Shown: positions 51,845 through 61,449 of the stretch, piece after piece
Position numbering within the stretch: the first letter of the stretch is position 1
Layout of the letters: each line of letters begins with the position of its first letter
Assembly: GCA_965221575.1 (NCBI GenBank)
Contig: CBDCSM010000012.1
Coordinates: 682,001-746,000 of the forward strand
Length of the DNA: 64,000 nucleotides
DNA from: JAPPHA01 sp965221575
GTDB lineage: Bacteria; Pseudomonadota; Alphaproteobacteria; Rhodobacterales; Rhodobacteraceae
Reading direction: 5' to 3'
Position numbers and translations under genes: made by a program
The notes under the pieces: generated by a model
What the model was told of the DNA's origin: nothing
Databases searched by the model: none
What the model saw: only the letters and a program-made list of their open reading frames with translations

Positions 51845-54800
51845 TCACTCGCGGGCTTGAGGCGGCGTCGGAATATCGGATCCGAAAATTTCCCTGAACT
51901 TCCCCGGTGTCAGAATCGAAAGAGGATTCACCGTGACGTTTGGGTTATCGGCGGAACCTACCATCGTGTAGTTGAATCCGAATGTCTGGTTTTCGCGGCT
52001 TGGTCCGACCAACGTGTTCAGCACGGTACCGACCAATTTGTCGAGGACTCCTGTCAATACATGGACAGGAGACAGGACGCCCACGAAGTCAACGTACCTC
52101 GATTTCGGATCGAACCATCCAGCGAGTGTTATGCTCATCGACGCGCCGACCGCGCTCAAGTTCGAAATCGAAACCGCCTCCGGCTGCGCTTTCACCTGTC
52201 CCGTGACCGAATCGAACGCCAGACCCTGGCCTGACAACTGCTGCAACAGCCCGACCACGCTGATCGAATTCAGGATTTCTGCAAGAACCGGTGCGTTTCG
52301 CACGCGAACATTCGTGATCCGAAAGCTCATGTCCCGGGTGCTGCTGTCGTCGTGAGTCAGGATCTCGAGATCCATACGCCCTCCGTAAGCGGACCTGAAG
52401 TAGCCCGTTTGCCGGAGCAGTTCGCCCGCGTCCTCGGCTTTCAGTTCGATCGTACGACCACCGTCTCGTGAACGGAACTTGCCGGAAACCGGTACCGAGC
52501 CGCTGACCTTTCCGGTGAATTCCCCGGAGGCACCGCTACCTGTTTCAACGCGGCCGGTGACTCCCGAGAGACTGATTTCGTCGTCGACCAGCACGTGGTC
52601 CAACGCGAAGGCGATCGCAACCGGGTCCCCTCCCCCGGTACCACGCCCCAGACGGGCTCCCCTCAAGTCAAGGGTTCCGCCGTTCAGTTCGATTCCCTGA
52701 AGCCCTTCCGGTCCGCGCCGTATGGAAACGTCCGTCGCCAGCCACGTGCCGAGTTCGAAATTTTCAAGTCGAATGCCGCTTTCACGATCGATGCCCCCGA
52801 GTTCGGTCTCAAAACGCAGTCCCTTTGCCGAGAACCTGAGCTTGTACGGTTGTTCCTGCTCGTCCAGATTCCTGACCAGGATTAGCTGGGCTTTTTCCGA
52901 AACCGGTTTCGACCAGCTCAGTTCGGGGAATGACAAGCTCATGCCTTCGAGGGACGAGGTTGCTGTCACGACCCTGCCTTCGGGCGAGTCGAAGTCGGTC
53001 TCGATATTCAATCGGGTCGTTCCCGAAAGATTTCTTTTCAGAAACTCCGCGCCGAACAGGTCAAGATGCTCGGGCGACATGTCGAGATCGACGGTGAGAA
53101 CATTCGATCTCGGTTGGCTGGAATCGTTCTTCATTTTCCAGGCAAGTTCTCCCTGGAGCCCGCCTGCGCTGACCGGACCTGATACGGACATTCCGGCATT
53201 GTCGGAACGGACGACGAGTTCGCCGGATTCGAGGTCCGCCGTTTCCCCCAAACCAGGGATACGCAAGGCGCGTGCGCGAACGTCCGCCAGCCTGGCGCTG
53301 AGGGAGTATTCGACGTTCTGAATTCCAGACCGCGACCGCATCGGAAACCTGAACGATCCCGAGACACTGGCGGTTCCGGATACCGTATCGGTATCGATGA
53401 ATTCAGGCAGGCGGACCCCGGTTTCTTGCTTTTCAAGGAAATGGACCAGGAAACTTACAGAACTAGTTGATTCCACTGTTAAATTGACAATTGGATTCGG
53501 ATCGGAAAGGGACGCGATCTCGAATCCTGATCCGGAAATGTCCGCGCGCCCGGTGCCGGATTCTTCAAGATACCCCGAGTCGAGTCCGATTGTCAGCGAG
53601 TCGGTGCCCAGTCTTCCCGAGCCAACTCCGCCCCGTACGGGCGGGAACCGCGGCAAGAACGAGAATTCGGCGTCTTCAATGCCGAACCCGATGTCATAGG
53701 CAAATCCGGATTCATCAAAGGAAAATTCACCCGAAATGCCCTGGAACTCTCCTGCCGATACGTTTCTTTCGAACCATGTCCTGGCTTGCGCCGCCGTGCC
53801 GCCGGGCCAATGGTTTTCAACCCTCTCGATCGTGAGGCGATCTGCATCAACCCTGAAATTCCCCTTCGGATTCAAAGAGCTCCAGTCCAATCTTCCGCTT
53901 GTCTGGAGCAGCGTCTCTTCGTCGGAAACCCAGGCCCGGTCGACTTCAACAACCCGGGACGCCGGAAAGAGGACCAGGTCAAGCCCACCCTTGGGTATAT
54001 TCAGGCGGGTCCCGGGATCACCCTGCGGCCCCAGGTTTGCTGTCAGGAAAGGGATACGGACTTGAAGGGCCTCGAGTTCCGCGTTCGCGTTCATCCCCAA
54101 TGAAAGGGTTCCGGCGGCGTCCAGTTCGCCGTTGGCGGCCGTCACGGTCGCGTCGAATGGAAATTCATGAACCTGCTCGGCGACGTTTTCAGGGACACCT
54201 TCATGGCCATTCGTAACATCGGAGTCATCACGTTCACGATCATGAAATACAAGCCTTGTCGATATCGGGAGAAATCCTTCGAGGAGCGTTTTCCCGGCGC
54301 CTCCAGCATCGGCACCAATCGTGGTTACGGGACGGCTGAGGCGTGAGGAGACCACCAACGTACCGGCTCCCGGTGTCCTGGTCATCGCGAGTTCCAGTCC
54401 GAAACCTTCGTCCGGCTCGTCCGCCGGGAAAAGGACACGGGATGTCAAGTCAAGCTGGTCCCGGCTTTTGGTCAGGCGTGATCCAGGCACAAACAACCTG
54501 CGCTTCGTCCCAGATCCCAGGTCCTCGAATTCAATCGTCGAATTTGTCAGTTCTATGCGGTCCAGGCGTCCCAAGGGGCCGGAAACGAACAATTCATCGA
54601 TGCTCTTTCCCAGATCCTTTCCCAGTTTGAATCCATCGCCCGGCAACGACGGCAATCGAAGTCTTCCCGACGTATCCCTGACGACAAAAACCTCGAGTCC
54701 GAACACTTCGAGCGACCGCAGGCGTAACTCGCCCCGGGCAAGAGTCTTGAGCGAAATGGTCGATCGCACGTTCGGAAAAGTGAATTCCCGCCCACCGACA

Positions 54801-55057
54801 GCATCGTGGTACCGAAACGACATCTCGACGTTGATTCCGGCATCTCCTATTCCCATGGTGGCCGCCTCGACCGATACGCGGCCCTTTCCAAAGATCGATT
54901 CCAGCTGCTGCTCAACCAGTGCGGGAAACCAGGTTCTCTCGAGTTCATGGTCATGTACGACAACGAGAAAAAGCGAGACGAGAACGACAGCGACTGCCAC
55001 CGTCCCGACAACAAGGGCGGCGGTAAGTTCGATCAGTTTCTTGATTAGCCGCATCAC
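51845..55057 (-). CDS. AsmA/YhdP-like large envelope protein
   Basis: 1070 residues: one N-terminal membrane helix (about 10-32, ALVVGTVAVAVVLVSLFLVV), then a very long periplasmic region of repeated beta-strands, ending in an AsmA C-terminal-type domain (LSGQGLAFDSVTGQVKAQPEA, VLTGVLDKLVGTVLNTLVGP). Such proteins are thought to form elongated lipid-transfer bridges between the membranes (AsmA, TamB, YhdP group). It is the first gene of a minus-strand run leading to queA. The open frame offers MMR; the first or second Met may be used. Confidence 0.85.
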   Translation of the reverse strand: MMRLIKKLIELTAALVVGTVAVAVVLVSLFLVVVHDHELERTWFPALVEQQLESIFGKGRVSVEAATMGIGDAGINVEMSFRYHDAVGGREFTFPNVRSTISLKTLARGELRLRSLEVFGLEVFVVRDTSGRLRLPSLPGDGFKLGKDLGKSIDELFVSGPLGRLDRIELTNSTIEFEDLGSGTKRRLFVPGSRLTKSRDQLDLTSRVLFPADEPDEGFGLELAMTRTPGAGTLVVSSRLSRPVTTIGADAGGAGKTLLEGFLPISTRLVFHDRERDDSDVTNGHEGVPENVAEQVHEFPFDATVTAANGELDAAGTLSLGMNANAELEALQVRIPFLTANLGPQGDPGTRLNIPKGGLDLVLFPASRVVEVDRAWVSDEETLLQTSGRLDWSSLNPKGNFRVDADRLTIERVENHWPGGTAAQARTWFERNVSAGEFQGISGEFSFDESGFAYDIGFGIEDAEFSFLPRFPPVRGGVGSGRLGTDSLTIGLDSGYLEESGTGRADISGSGFEIASLSDPNPIVNLTVESTSSVSFLVHFLEKQETGVRLPEFIDTDTVSGTASVSGSFRFPMRSRSGIQNVEYSLSARLADVRARALRIPGLGETADLESGELVVRSDNAGMSVSGPVSAGGLQGELAWKMKNDSSQPRSNVLTVDLDMSPEHLDLFGAEFLKRNLSGTTRLNIETDFDSPEGRVVTATSSLEGMSLSFPELSWSKPVSEKAQLILVRNLDEQEQPYKLRFSAKGLRFETELGGIDRESGIRLENFELGTWLATDVSIRRGPEGLQGIELNGGTLDLRGARLGRGTGGGDPVAIAFALDHVLVDDEISLSGVTGRVETGSGASGEFTGKVSGSVPVSGKFRSRDGGRTIELKAEDAGELLRQTGYFRSAYGGRMDLEILTHDDSSTRDMSFRITNVRVRNAPVLAEILNSISVVGLLQQLSGQGLAFDSVTGQVKAQPEAVSISNLSAVGASMSITLAGWFDPKSRYVDFVGVLSPVHVLTGVLDKLVGTVLNTLVGPSRENQTFGFNYTMVGSADNPNVTVNPLSILTPGKFREIFGSDIPTPPQARE

Positions 55058-55175
55058 GCAGGACTTTGGAACTTGGTTCCCGGTTCTCGTTCACCTGCAA
55101 GCAGTATGAAGCAATGTGACGCGAGACTGAACAGAAGTCTGACTATCACAGATTTCGGACCGGTTAAAATTGATG

Positions 55176-55210
55176 GTGCCTGGGATCGGGCACCTGCACG
55201 AAGCAGGTGA
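55176..55210 (-). promoter_or_regulatory. Two overlapping, mutually exclusive hairpins
   Basis: CACCTGC (55192-55198) pairs with GCAGGTG (55204-55210). GGTGCC (55176-55181) pairs with GGCACC, which shares CACC with the first stem, so only one hairpin can form. On the minus strand this would lie in the leader of the AsmA-like gene, about 120 bases before its start. Confidence 0.3.
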
Positions 55211-55455
55211 TGACGGCCCCTCGAGTCCGCGGGAATGACGGAATGGACATTGTCGTGCAAATTCTCGTGTTGCCGGACAACCGGAGTGCGAGGCGAGGGA
55301 ATTGTCATGGACGCGATGTCAGGCGGACTGATCCATTCCGTAACGGCAAGTCGACCTGCCTCGAGTTCCGCTTGAAACGAATTGGCCGAAAAAGGGGGCG
55401 TTGAAAGGGTCGCTGGCGAATTCCTGCCAATCACGCGTTATCGAAAACAAAAAAT

Positions 55456-55484
55456 TTGAAACTTTCTGAAATAATCTGTAAAGT
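55456..55484 (+). promoter_or_regulatory. Sigma-70-type promoter for the LytM/bactofilin operon
   Basis: TTGAAA and TAAAGT are separated by exactly 17 bases in an A+T-rich stretch, 90 bases before the peptidase ATG. This is the clearest sigma-70-like promoter in the window. Confidence 0.6.
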
Positions 55485-55573
55485 GAGTTGGTCCCGTGTA
55501 AATCATCCGTCATTTTGATGGCCTTTGCCATGTCATTCCCAAAGACCAATTTGATGCAGTCCATGCGGTACTC

Positions 55574-56890
55574 ATGAATTTGATCGGGGGCACAAGCTTG
55601 AGCCGCCTGTTTCCCGAGCGTGTCGTGAGGGTGGAATCCCGCGACAAGGTCAAGTACATTCGCATTTCTCCGGTTGTCCAGGCAATAGTCCTTGTTTGCT
55701 CGCTGTCGGCAGTCACGTACGTCTTCGCGTTGTCGGTCCTGGTCGGAATTGAACTCGGTACCCGTCATTCGGCCGAAGCCAAGGACGAGTTGATTCATGC
55801 GACCTACCAACAAAGAATCGACGAACTGACGTCAAGCAGCGAAAGAATGCAGGCGTCGGCCGCGACTGACAACGAACGAAATCGCCTCGTCTTTCAGCAA
55901 CTGGGAACTGAAAAGGGCCTGCAATTGCAGGGCGTCTCGAAACAGCGTGAACTGGAACGAAATGTCGCCGTGCTCGAGGAACGGCTTGCTGGCCTGACGA
56001 TCGAACGAAATGGCCTGCGGTCGGAAGTCGAACACTTGCAATCCAGGGTCGCTGAGCTGTCCAGCCGGGTGGACGAACAGCTTGATACGGAACAGCTTCA
56101 GAACGCGGTCGCGAGAACGCTCGATGTTGCCGTCGCCGAGCTCAATTCCAAGGAGGGCAGGATTGCGAACCTGGAGGAACAGGTCGATGGCCTTCAGCAT
56201 GAACTGAAGGTCCAGGAAGGACACTACGATTTCATTTTCCGCAATTTGGAGGGTGCCGTCGAGCTTTCGCTAGGCCCGATGGTCAAGGCGCTTGAAAGGT
56301 CCGGCGTCGATCTCGACAGTCTGCTTGAAACGGTGCGCCGGCGGTTCTCCAACTCGGGCGGCCCGGGCGGGTCGTTGTCGAATATAGAACGGACATTGTC
56401 CGAAAGTCCTCATGCGTATCGGATCAAGGCACTGGTAGAAGATCTTGATCGCGCGCATTTCACGGGCCTGGCGTTGCAAAAGATCCCGGTTTCAATGCCT
56501 GTTCGCAGCAAATTCAGGTACTCGAGCAATTACGGGCTGCGCAAGGATCCATTCACCCGCAAGATTACCCGGCACGAGGGTGTGGACATGGTTGCGCGAT
56601 CGGGCACCGCCATTTACGCCACCGCTGATGGAAAGGTCATCTATGCGGGCTGGAAAGGCGGTTTCGGGAGAGTTGTCAGGATCAGGCACATTCACGGATT
56701 CGAGACCGTCTATGGCCACCTGAGGAAAATTCACGTCAGGTCGGGTCAAATGGTCTCGCGCGGGGATCGAATCGGTGATATGGGCAATTCCGGTCGCAGT
56801 ACCGGGACCCATCTTCATTACGAAGTACATGTGGGCGGCAACCCGAGGGACCCAAAAAAATACTTGGAGGCAGGACGAAATGTTTTCTAG
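55574..56890 (+). CDS. M23/LytM-type peptidase with coiled coil
   Basis: 438 residues: a short cytoplasmic part, one membrane helix (about 34-60, VVQAIVLVCSLSAVTYVFAL), a periplasmic coiled coil (about 70-215) and a C-terminal LytM domain with zinc ligands in the ITRHEGVDM segment and the HLHYEV motif. The GTHLHYEVHVGGNPRDPKKY ending is standard. It probably cuts peptidoglycan cross-links or acts as an activator. The bactofilin gene overlaps its end by 11 bases; the same pairing is known in cell-shape systems. Confidence 0.92.
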   Translation: MNLIGGTSLSRLFPERVVRVESRDKVKYIRISPVVQAIVLVCSLSAVTYVFALSVLVGIELGTRHSAEAKDELIHATYQQRIDELTSSSERMQASAATDNERNRLVFQQLGTEKGLQLQGVSKQRELERNVAVLEERLAGLTIERNGLRSEVEHLQSRVAELSSRVDEQLDTEQLQNAVARTLDVAVAELNSKEGRIANLEEQVDGLQHELKVQEGHYDFIFRNLEGAVELSLGPMVKALERSGVDLDSLLETVRRRFSNSGGPGGSLSNIERTLSESPHAYRIKALVEDLDRAHFTGLALQKIPVSMPVRSKFRYSSNYGLRKDPFTRKITRHEGVDMVARSGTAIYATADGKVIYAGWKGGFGRVVRIRHIHGFETVYGHLRKIHVRSGQMVSRGDRIGDMGNSGRSTGTHLHYEVHVGGNPRDPKKYLEAGRNVF

Positions 56891-57494
56891 AAAAGGCAAA
56901 ACCCAGACAACTCCCGGCGCCAGATCCGATGTCGGTTCAGCCGGCAACCCCGTACCCCAACCTCGTCTTTCGCCGGACACCAAGGCTGCGCCGGCACAAC
57001 AGGGACCTCATTCAGCCCCGGCAGCCGCGCCTGCCTCGCCGCACAAGGCGAAGCCCCGAGCGTCGATTCTGTCGACGGACATTTTTCTTGACGGTGACCT
57101 GCGTACGACCGGCGGCATCCAGATCGAAGGAACCATCAAGGGCGACGTAAGGGCACACATGATCACGGTTGGCGAGACTGCCAAGGTCACCGGTGTCGTG
57201 GTTGCGGACGACGTGGTTGTCAATGGAAAGGTCGAAGGGATGATCCGGGGGGTCAAGGTCCGTTTGACTTCGAGCGCCCATGTCGTTGGCGATATCATTC
57301 ACAAGACTATCGCGATCGAAAGCGGCGCGCGCTTTGACGGAAAGGTCAGCAGGCGGGAAAAACCACTCGATGACAACGCTGAACCCGCGTCTCGAAAGGT
57401 GCAGGCAAAGCGCCCGGAACCGGCCCAGCCGCAACCAGCGCCCGTGGCGGCGGCGGCCAACAGGCACGAGCAATCCAAGTCACCTGACGGGTAA
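56880..57494 (+). CDS. Bactofilin
   Basis: 204 residues from the ATG at 56880, inside the end of the peptidase gene. Residues about 60-145 form the bactofilin right-handed beta-helix (SILSTDIFLDGDLRTTGGIQ, IEGTIKGDVRAHMITVGETA, GKVEGMIRGVKV). Pro/Ala-rich tails flank it on both sides. Bactofilins polymerise without nucleotide at the membrane and recruit wall enzymes; the overlapping LytM gene is the likely partner. Confidence 0.93.
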   Translation: MFSRKGKTQTTPGARSDVGSAGNPVPQPRLSPDTKAAPAQQGPHSAPAAAPASPHKAKPRASILSTDIFLDGDLRTTGGIQIEGTIKGDVRAHMITVGETAKVTGVVVADDVVVNGKVEGMIRGVKVRLTSSAHVVGDIIHKTIAIESGARFDGKVSRREKPLDDNAEPASRKVQAKRPEPAQPQPAPVAAAANRHEQSKSPDG

Positions 57495-57569
57495 CGCTCG
57501 TCGACGATTATTGTGTTGCCCTGTTTCCTTTCGCGCCTGAGTGAGGAAAGAACCGGCGCGACGCCGCCC

Positions 57570-58688
57570 CTATACTGACTCCGAACGGTTTTTCCCGTCT
57601 GCGTTCAGTGCGAGGACCGACGACATGAAACTGTCTAGGTCGCCGTCCAGGACCCGTTTCGTGTCGGACGTCTCCCAGTTGCTGCGCAAGTCCTTGACCA
57701 TTTGGTACGGGTGCAGGACATAGGATCGGATCTGGTTTCCCCACCCCGCATCTCCTTTTGCTTCATGCGCTTCACGGATCTGACGGTTACGTGTGTCCAG
57801 TTCGAGCTGGTAGAGCCTTGACTTGAGTGAAGCCAGGCAGTTCGCCCTGTTTTGATGTTGTGATTTTTCCGACGATGTCACGACGATTCCGGTCGGAATG
57901 TGCGTCATGCGAACCGCTGAGTCGGTCTTGTTGACGTGCTGTCCTCCGGCACCGGAAGACCTGAATGTATCGACCCTGATTTCGGATGGGTTGATCTCGA
58001 TCTGAATGTCTTCGGAAACGACGGGATAGACCCAGACTGAACTGAACGAGGTGTGGCGACGTGCATTGGAGTCAAACGGAGATATCCGGACGAGACGGTG
58101 CACTCCTGACTCGGACTTCAGCCAGCCATAGGCGTTGGTACCCGAAATCCTGTAGGCGACGGATCGATACCCGGTTTCATCACCGGGTTGCGCGGAGATC
58201 ATTTCGATATTGAACCCGCGCCGCTGCGTCCAACGCTCGTACATTCTGGCCAGCATGTAGGTCCAGTCGCAGGCTTCAGTGCCTCCGGCCCCGGAATTGA
58301 CCTCCAGAAACGTGTCGTTCCCATCCGCTTCACCATTGAGAAGTGCCTCGATTTCCTTCTTCTTCGCCCGTTTGCCTAGGTCCGCGAGCGCCGACTCCGC
58401 TTCGAGGACAAAATCGGGCTCATTCTCCTCTTCACCAAGCTCGAGAAGATCGATGGATTCCGCCAGCTCGGATGTAAACTGTTCGTATACGGCCACGTTG
58501 TCCATCAACGACTGTCTTTCGCGCATCAGTCGCTGTGCCCGCGCGGTGTCGGTCCAGAGATCGGGGTCTTCGCACCTTGCGTTGAATTCTTCGAGTCGAT
58601 GGCGCGCTGACTCCAGGTCCTGCCGCCTGTAAATCAGCTCGAGGGACCGCCGGATGGATGAGACGGTATTTTCAGTTTCCGACCGCAC
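57570..58688 (-). CDS. prfB: Peptide chain release factor 2
   Basis: 372 residues. It reads UGA and UAA stop codons: the SPF recognition motif is at 203-205 and the catalytic GGQ at 248-250 (SGAGGQHVNKTDSAVR). The gene is a single open frame: the programmed frameshift with an early UGA seen in E. coli and many bacteria is absent. It is convergent with the bactofilin gene and 121 bases downstream of mrcA on the same strand. Confidence 0.96.
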   Translation of the reverse strand: MRSETENTVSSIRRSLELIYRRQDLESARHRLEEFNARCEDPDLWTDTARAQRLMRERQSLMDNVAVYEQFTSELAESIDLLELGEEENEPDFVLEAESALADLGKRAKKKEIEALLNGEADGNDTFLEVNSGAGGTEACDWTYMLARMYERWTQRRGFNIEMISAQPGDETGYRSVAYRISGTNAYGWLKSESGVHRLVRISPFDSNARRHTSFSSVWVYPVVSEDIQIEINPSEIRVDTFRSSGAGGQHVNKTDSAVRMTHIPTGIVVTSSEKSQHQNRANCLASLKSRLYQLELDTRNRQIREAHEAKGDAGWGNQIRSYVLHPYQMVKDLRSNWETSDTKRVLDGDLDSFMSSVLALNADGKNRSESV

Positions 58689-58809
58689 GACTTTTCCCGA
58701 CTACACACTTGCAACCGGGCGCACACATATCGGCCAGCGCGCGACCGGTAAAGGTGGCGTTCAAGTTTGGGAGCGGGCCATTGTCAAGCCGGTTCGCCCG
58801 GGCTCGGTG

Positions 58810-61449
58810 TCAATATAGGCCGCCGCTGGACAACGAGCCGAAAGAGGCGTTGTTTTCACGGGTCGTGTCCGTTTCTTCGCTGGCCGTCGTCATCCCGGTT
58901 TCATCTTCCGGGAGTGCGTCGGCAACCGTCTGCACGTTTTCGACGCAATCGCCGACAAGCAGGTCTTCCCCGACCCCGAATCCACCGCCGATCTTGTTCA
59001 GTTCATCCGCCGCGTGTTCGTCGCCCTCGCGAAACAGCTCCTCGACCACATGTTCCCCCTCGGCGGTCTCCGGCAGTCTCGCTCCACTGCAGCGGTGAAA
59101 CTTGAGGAACACGCCGCCGACAGGGGTTGAAAACTCGGGGGTCCCGTACCGCCCGGCCGCGACCTCCATGAATGAATCGAACACGGGACCGCACATCCCT
59201 GAACCCGTGGCGGTCCTTCCCATGGGTTGAGGCTGGTCATACCCGATATAGCAACCCGCAACGATGTTCGGAGAAAAGCCGATGAACCAGGCGTCCCTGG
59301 AATCGTTCGTGGTTCCCGTCTTGCCCGCGACGGGAAAGTCCAGATTCACGGTGCCGCTGGCCGTCCCCCTTTCGACGACATCAAGCATCATCGACGTCAA
59401 CTGAAAAGCCGTAATCCTGTCGATGATCCTCTGGCGTTCGCTGACGATGGCAGGGGCTGTTCCGGGATCCAGATTGCCCTGGCCGCATCCGGTGCATTCC
59501 CTGCGGTCCTGGCGATATGTCGTCTTGCCCCAGCGGTCCTGGATCCTGTCGACCAATGTCGGTTCGACACGCTCTCCGCCGTTGGCGAACATCGCATACG
59601 CCGCGACCATCTGGTACAGCGTCGTCTCCTTCGAACCCAGGGAGTTCGCAAGGAAGGGTTCCATGTGATCATAAACGCCAAACCTTTCCGCGTACTCGGC
59701 GACGACCTCCATGCCGACGTCCTGGGCCAGCCTGACAGTCATGAGGTTTCGGGATTTCACGATTCCGACCCGCATCGGAACCGGGCCATAGTATTTTTCG
59801 GTGTAGTTTTCTGGCTGCCAGATCCCTTCCGGAGTTTCGATCGAGAACGGGGCATCGATCAGAATCGTGGATGGAAAATACCCGCTATCGAGAGCCGCCG
59901 CGTAAACGAACGGCTTGAACGACGATCCGGGTTGCCGCAAGGCCTGGGTCGCGCGGTTGAACACCGAATTTTGGTAAGAAAACCCGCCCTGCATGGCGAG
60001 CACGCGGCCGGTATTCGTGTCCATTGCCATGAAGGCCCCCTGCACTTCCGGGATTTGGCGGAGAGACCAGTGGCCGAATGCGCCGTCAACCTCGACAGGC
60101 TTGACGTAAATGGCGTCCCCGACTTCGAGAAGGTCCGCGGGAACCTGTGCCTTGGGACCCGCTCTTCCGTTGTCCCTGAGCGGGCGCCAGGAAAGATCGC
60201 TCATCGGTATCACGTGCGGCTGGTCAGCCGTTGCAACGCCTGAAACGCCGATTTCCGCCGAGTTCCGGGACAGGTCCAGCACGACGGCAGGAAACCACCC
60301 GGAGATGTCACGTGCCATGTCGAGGCGGGAAAGCGCGTCTCTCCAGTCATCCTCGGAATGCAGCAACCCGGGATCGATCTTTCCTGCCGGTCCACGGTAG
60401 ACATTTCTTGTGCGGTCATATTTCTCCAGTCCGCCGCGCAACGCCTCTTCGCTTGCCCCCTGCAGCACCTGGTCAAGCGTCGCGCGTACGACGAAACCGC
60501 CGGACAGGAACTGGTCCTCGCCGATTTCCCGCGAAATCTGTCTTCTGATTTCGTCGGTAAAGTAACCCCGGGGTGGCCGTATCGAACGGCCGGAAGGAAT
60601 GTCTCCGGACTGTACCGTCAACAACGGCGCGGTCTTTGCGGCATCCGCCGCGCTCTCGGTAACATAGCCGTTCTCGGCCATTTCCCGGAGAACGAAGTTT
60701 CTCCTGGACACGGCGCGACTGAGTTGCCTGGTCGGGTGGTACGTGCTTGGCGCCTTTGGCAAGGCTGCCAGGTAGGCCGCTTCCGCCAGGGACAGGTCTT
60801 CCAGGGGTTTGTTGAAATACGTCAGCGCGGCGGCAGTGACGCCGTACGAGTTCTGGCCAAGAAATATTTCGTTCAGGTAAAGTTCCAGAATCTCGTCCTT
60901 GGATAGAGTGTTCTCGATCCGGGAGGCGAGGATGAGTTCCTTGATTTTCCGTTCTGCCGAGCGGTCGCTTGACAGAAGAAAATTTTTCATGACCTGTTGC
61001 GTTATCGTCGACGCGCCACGCAGTCTGCCGCCTTGAAGCACCTCGAGGAGCGCCTTTGCCATTCCGGTCGGATTGTATCCCCGGTGCCGGTAGAATTCCT
61101 TGTCTTCGGCGCTGATGAACGCCTCCTTGACCAAGGGCGGGATTTCTTCGATCGGCGTGAATACCCTCCTCTCGCTCGCGAATTCGTCGATGACGTCGCC
61201 TTCAATGGAATATACCCTTGAAACCGACGCCGGTTCGTAAATCGCAAGTGCCGCGTGATCCGGCAGACCACGTCCGTAGTGCCCGAACATCAGTGCTCCG
61301 ACGAGGACCAGGGCGAACAGGCCGGTCGTCACACTGCTGAACAGCGCAGCTGAAATCTGCAAGAGAAACCCGATCACACCCTTGCTCCGCGTATGAAAGA
61401 GGGTACTTCCAAGCCTTGACACTATAAATTGGAACCACTCCTCCGTCAA
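58810..61449 (-). CDS. mrcA: Penicillin-binding protein 1A
   Basis: 879 residues: one N-terminal membrane helix, a glycosyltransferase domain with catalytic Glu in AEDKEFYRHRG and GASTITQQ, and a transpeptidase domain with the active Ser in GSSFKP (near 505), SRN, and KTGTTND (near 708). The C-terminal 60 residues are acidic and probably disordered. It polymerises and cross-links peptidoglycan. The order rne, mrcA, prfB is common in alphaproteobacteria; an amidase gene often found between rne and mrcA is missing here. Confidence 0.95.
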   Translation of the reverse strand: MTEEWFQFIVSRLGSTLFHTRSKGVIGFLLQISAALFSSVTTGLFALVLVGALMFGHYGRGLPDHAALAIYEPASVSRVYSIEGDVIDEFASERRVFTPIEEIPPLVKEAFISAEDKEFYRHRGYNPTGMAKALLEVLQGGRLRGASTITQQVMKNFLLSSDRSAERKIKELILASRIENTLSKDEILELYLNEIFLGQNSYGVTAAALTYFNKPLEDLSLAEAAYLAALPKAPSTYHPTRQLSRAVSRRNFVLREMAENGYVTESAADAAKTAPLLTVQSGDIPSGRSIRPPRGYFTDEIRRQISREIGEDQFLSGGFVVRATLDQVLQGASEEALRGGLEKYDRTRNVYRGPAGKIDPGLLHSEDDWRDALSRLDMARDISGWFPAVVLDLSRNSAEIGVSGVATADQPHVIPMSDLSWRPLRDNGRAGPKAQVPADLLEVGDAIYVKPVEVDGAFGHWSLRQIPEVQGAFMAMDTNTGRVLAMQGGFSYQNSVFNRATQALRQPGSSFKPFVYAAALDSGYFPSTILIDAPFSIETPEGIWQPENYTEKYYGPVPMRVGIVKSRNLMTVRLAQDVGMEVVAEYAERFGVYDHMEPFLANSLGSKETTLYQMVAAYAMFANGGERVEPTLVDRIQDRWGKTTYRQDRRECTGCGQGNLDPGTAPAIVSERQRIIDRITAFQLTSMMLDVVERGTASGTVNLDFPVAGKTGTTNDSRDAWFIGFSPNIVAGCYIGYDQPQPMGRTATGSGMCGPVFDSFMEVAAGRYGTPEFSTPVGGVFLKFHRCSGARLPETAEGEHVVEELFREGDEHAADELNKIGGGFGVGEDLLVGDCVENVQTVADALPEDETGMTTASEETDTTRENNASFGSLSSGGLY

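Larger units (their letters stand above)
55058..55573. other. Divergent AsmA-like/LytM intergenic region
   Basis: 516 bases with no convincing gene. It holds overlapping hairpins at 55176-55210 and a good plus-strand promoter at 55456-55484, listed separately. The region is moderately A+T rich from 55430 to 55500. Confidence 0.45.
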
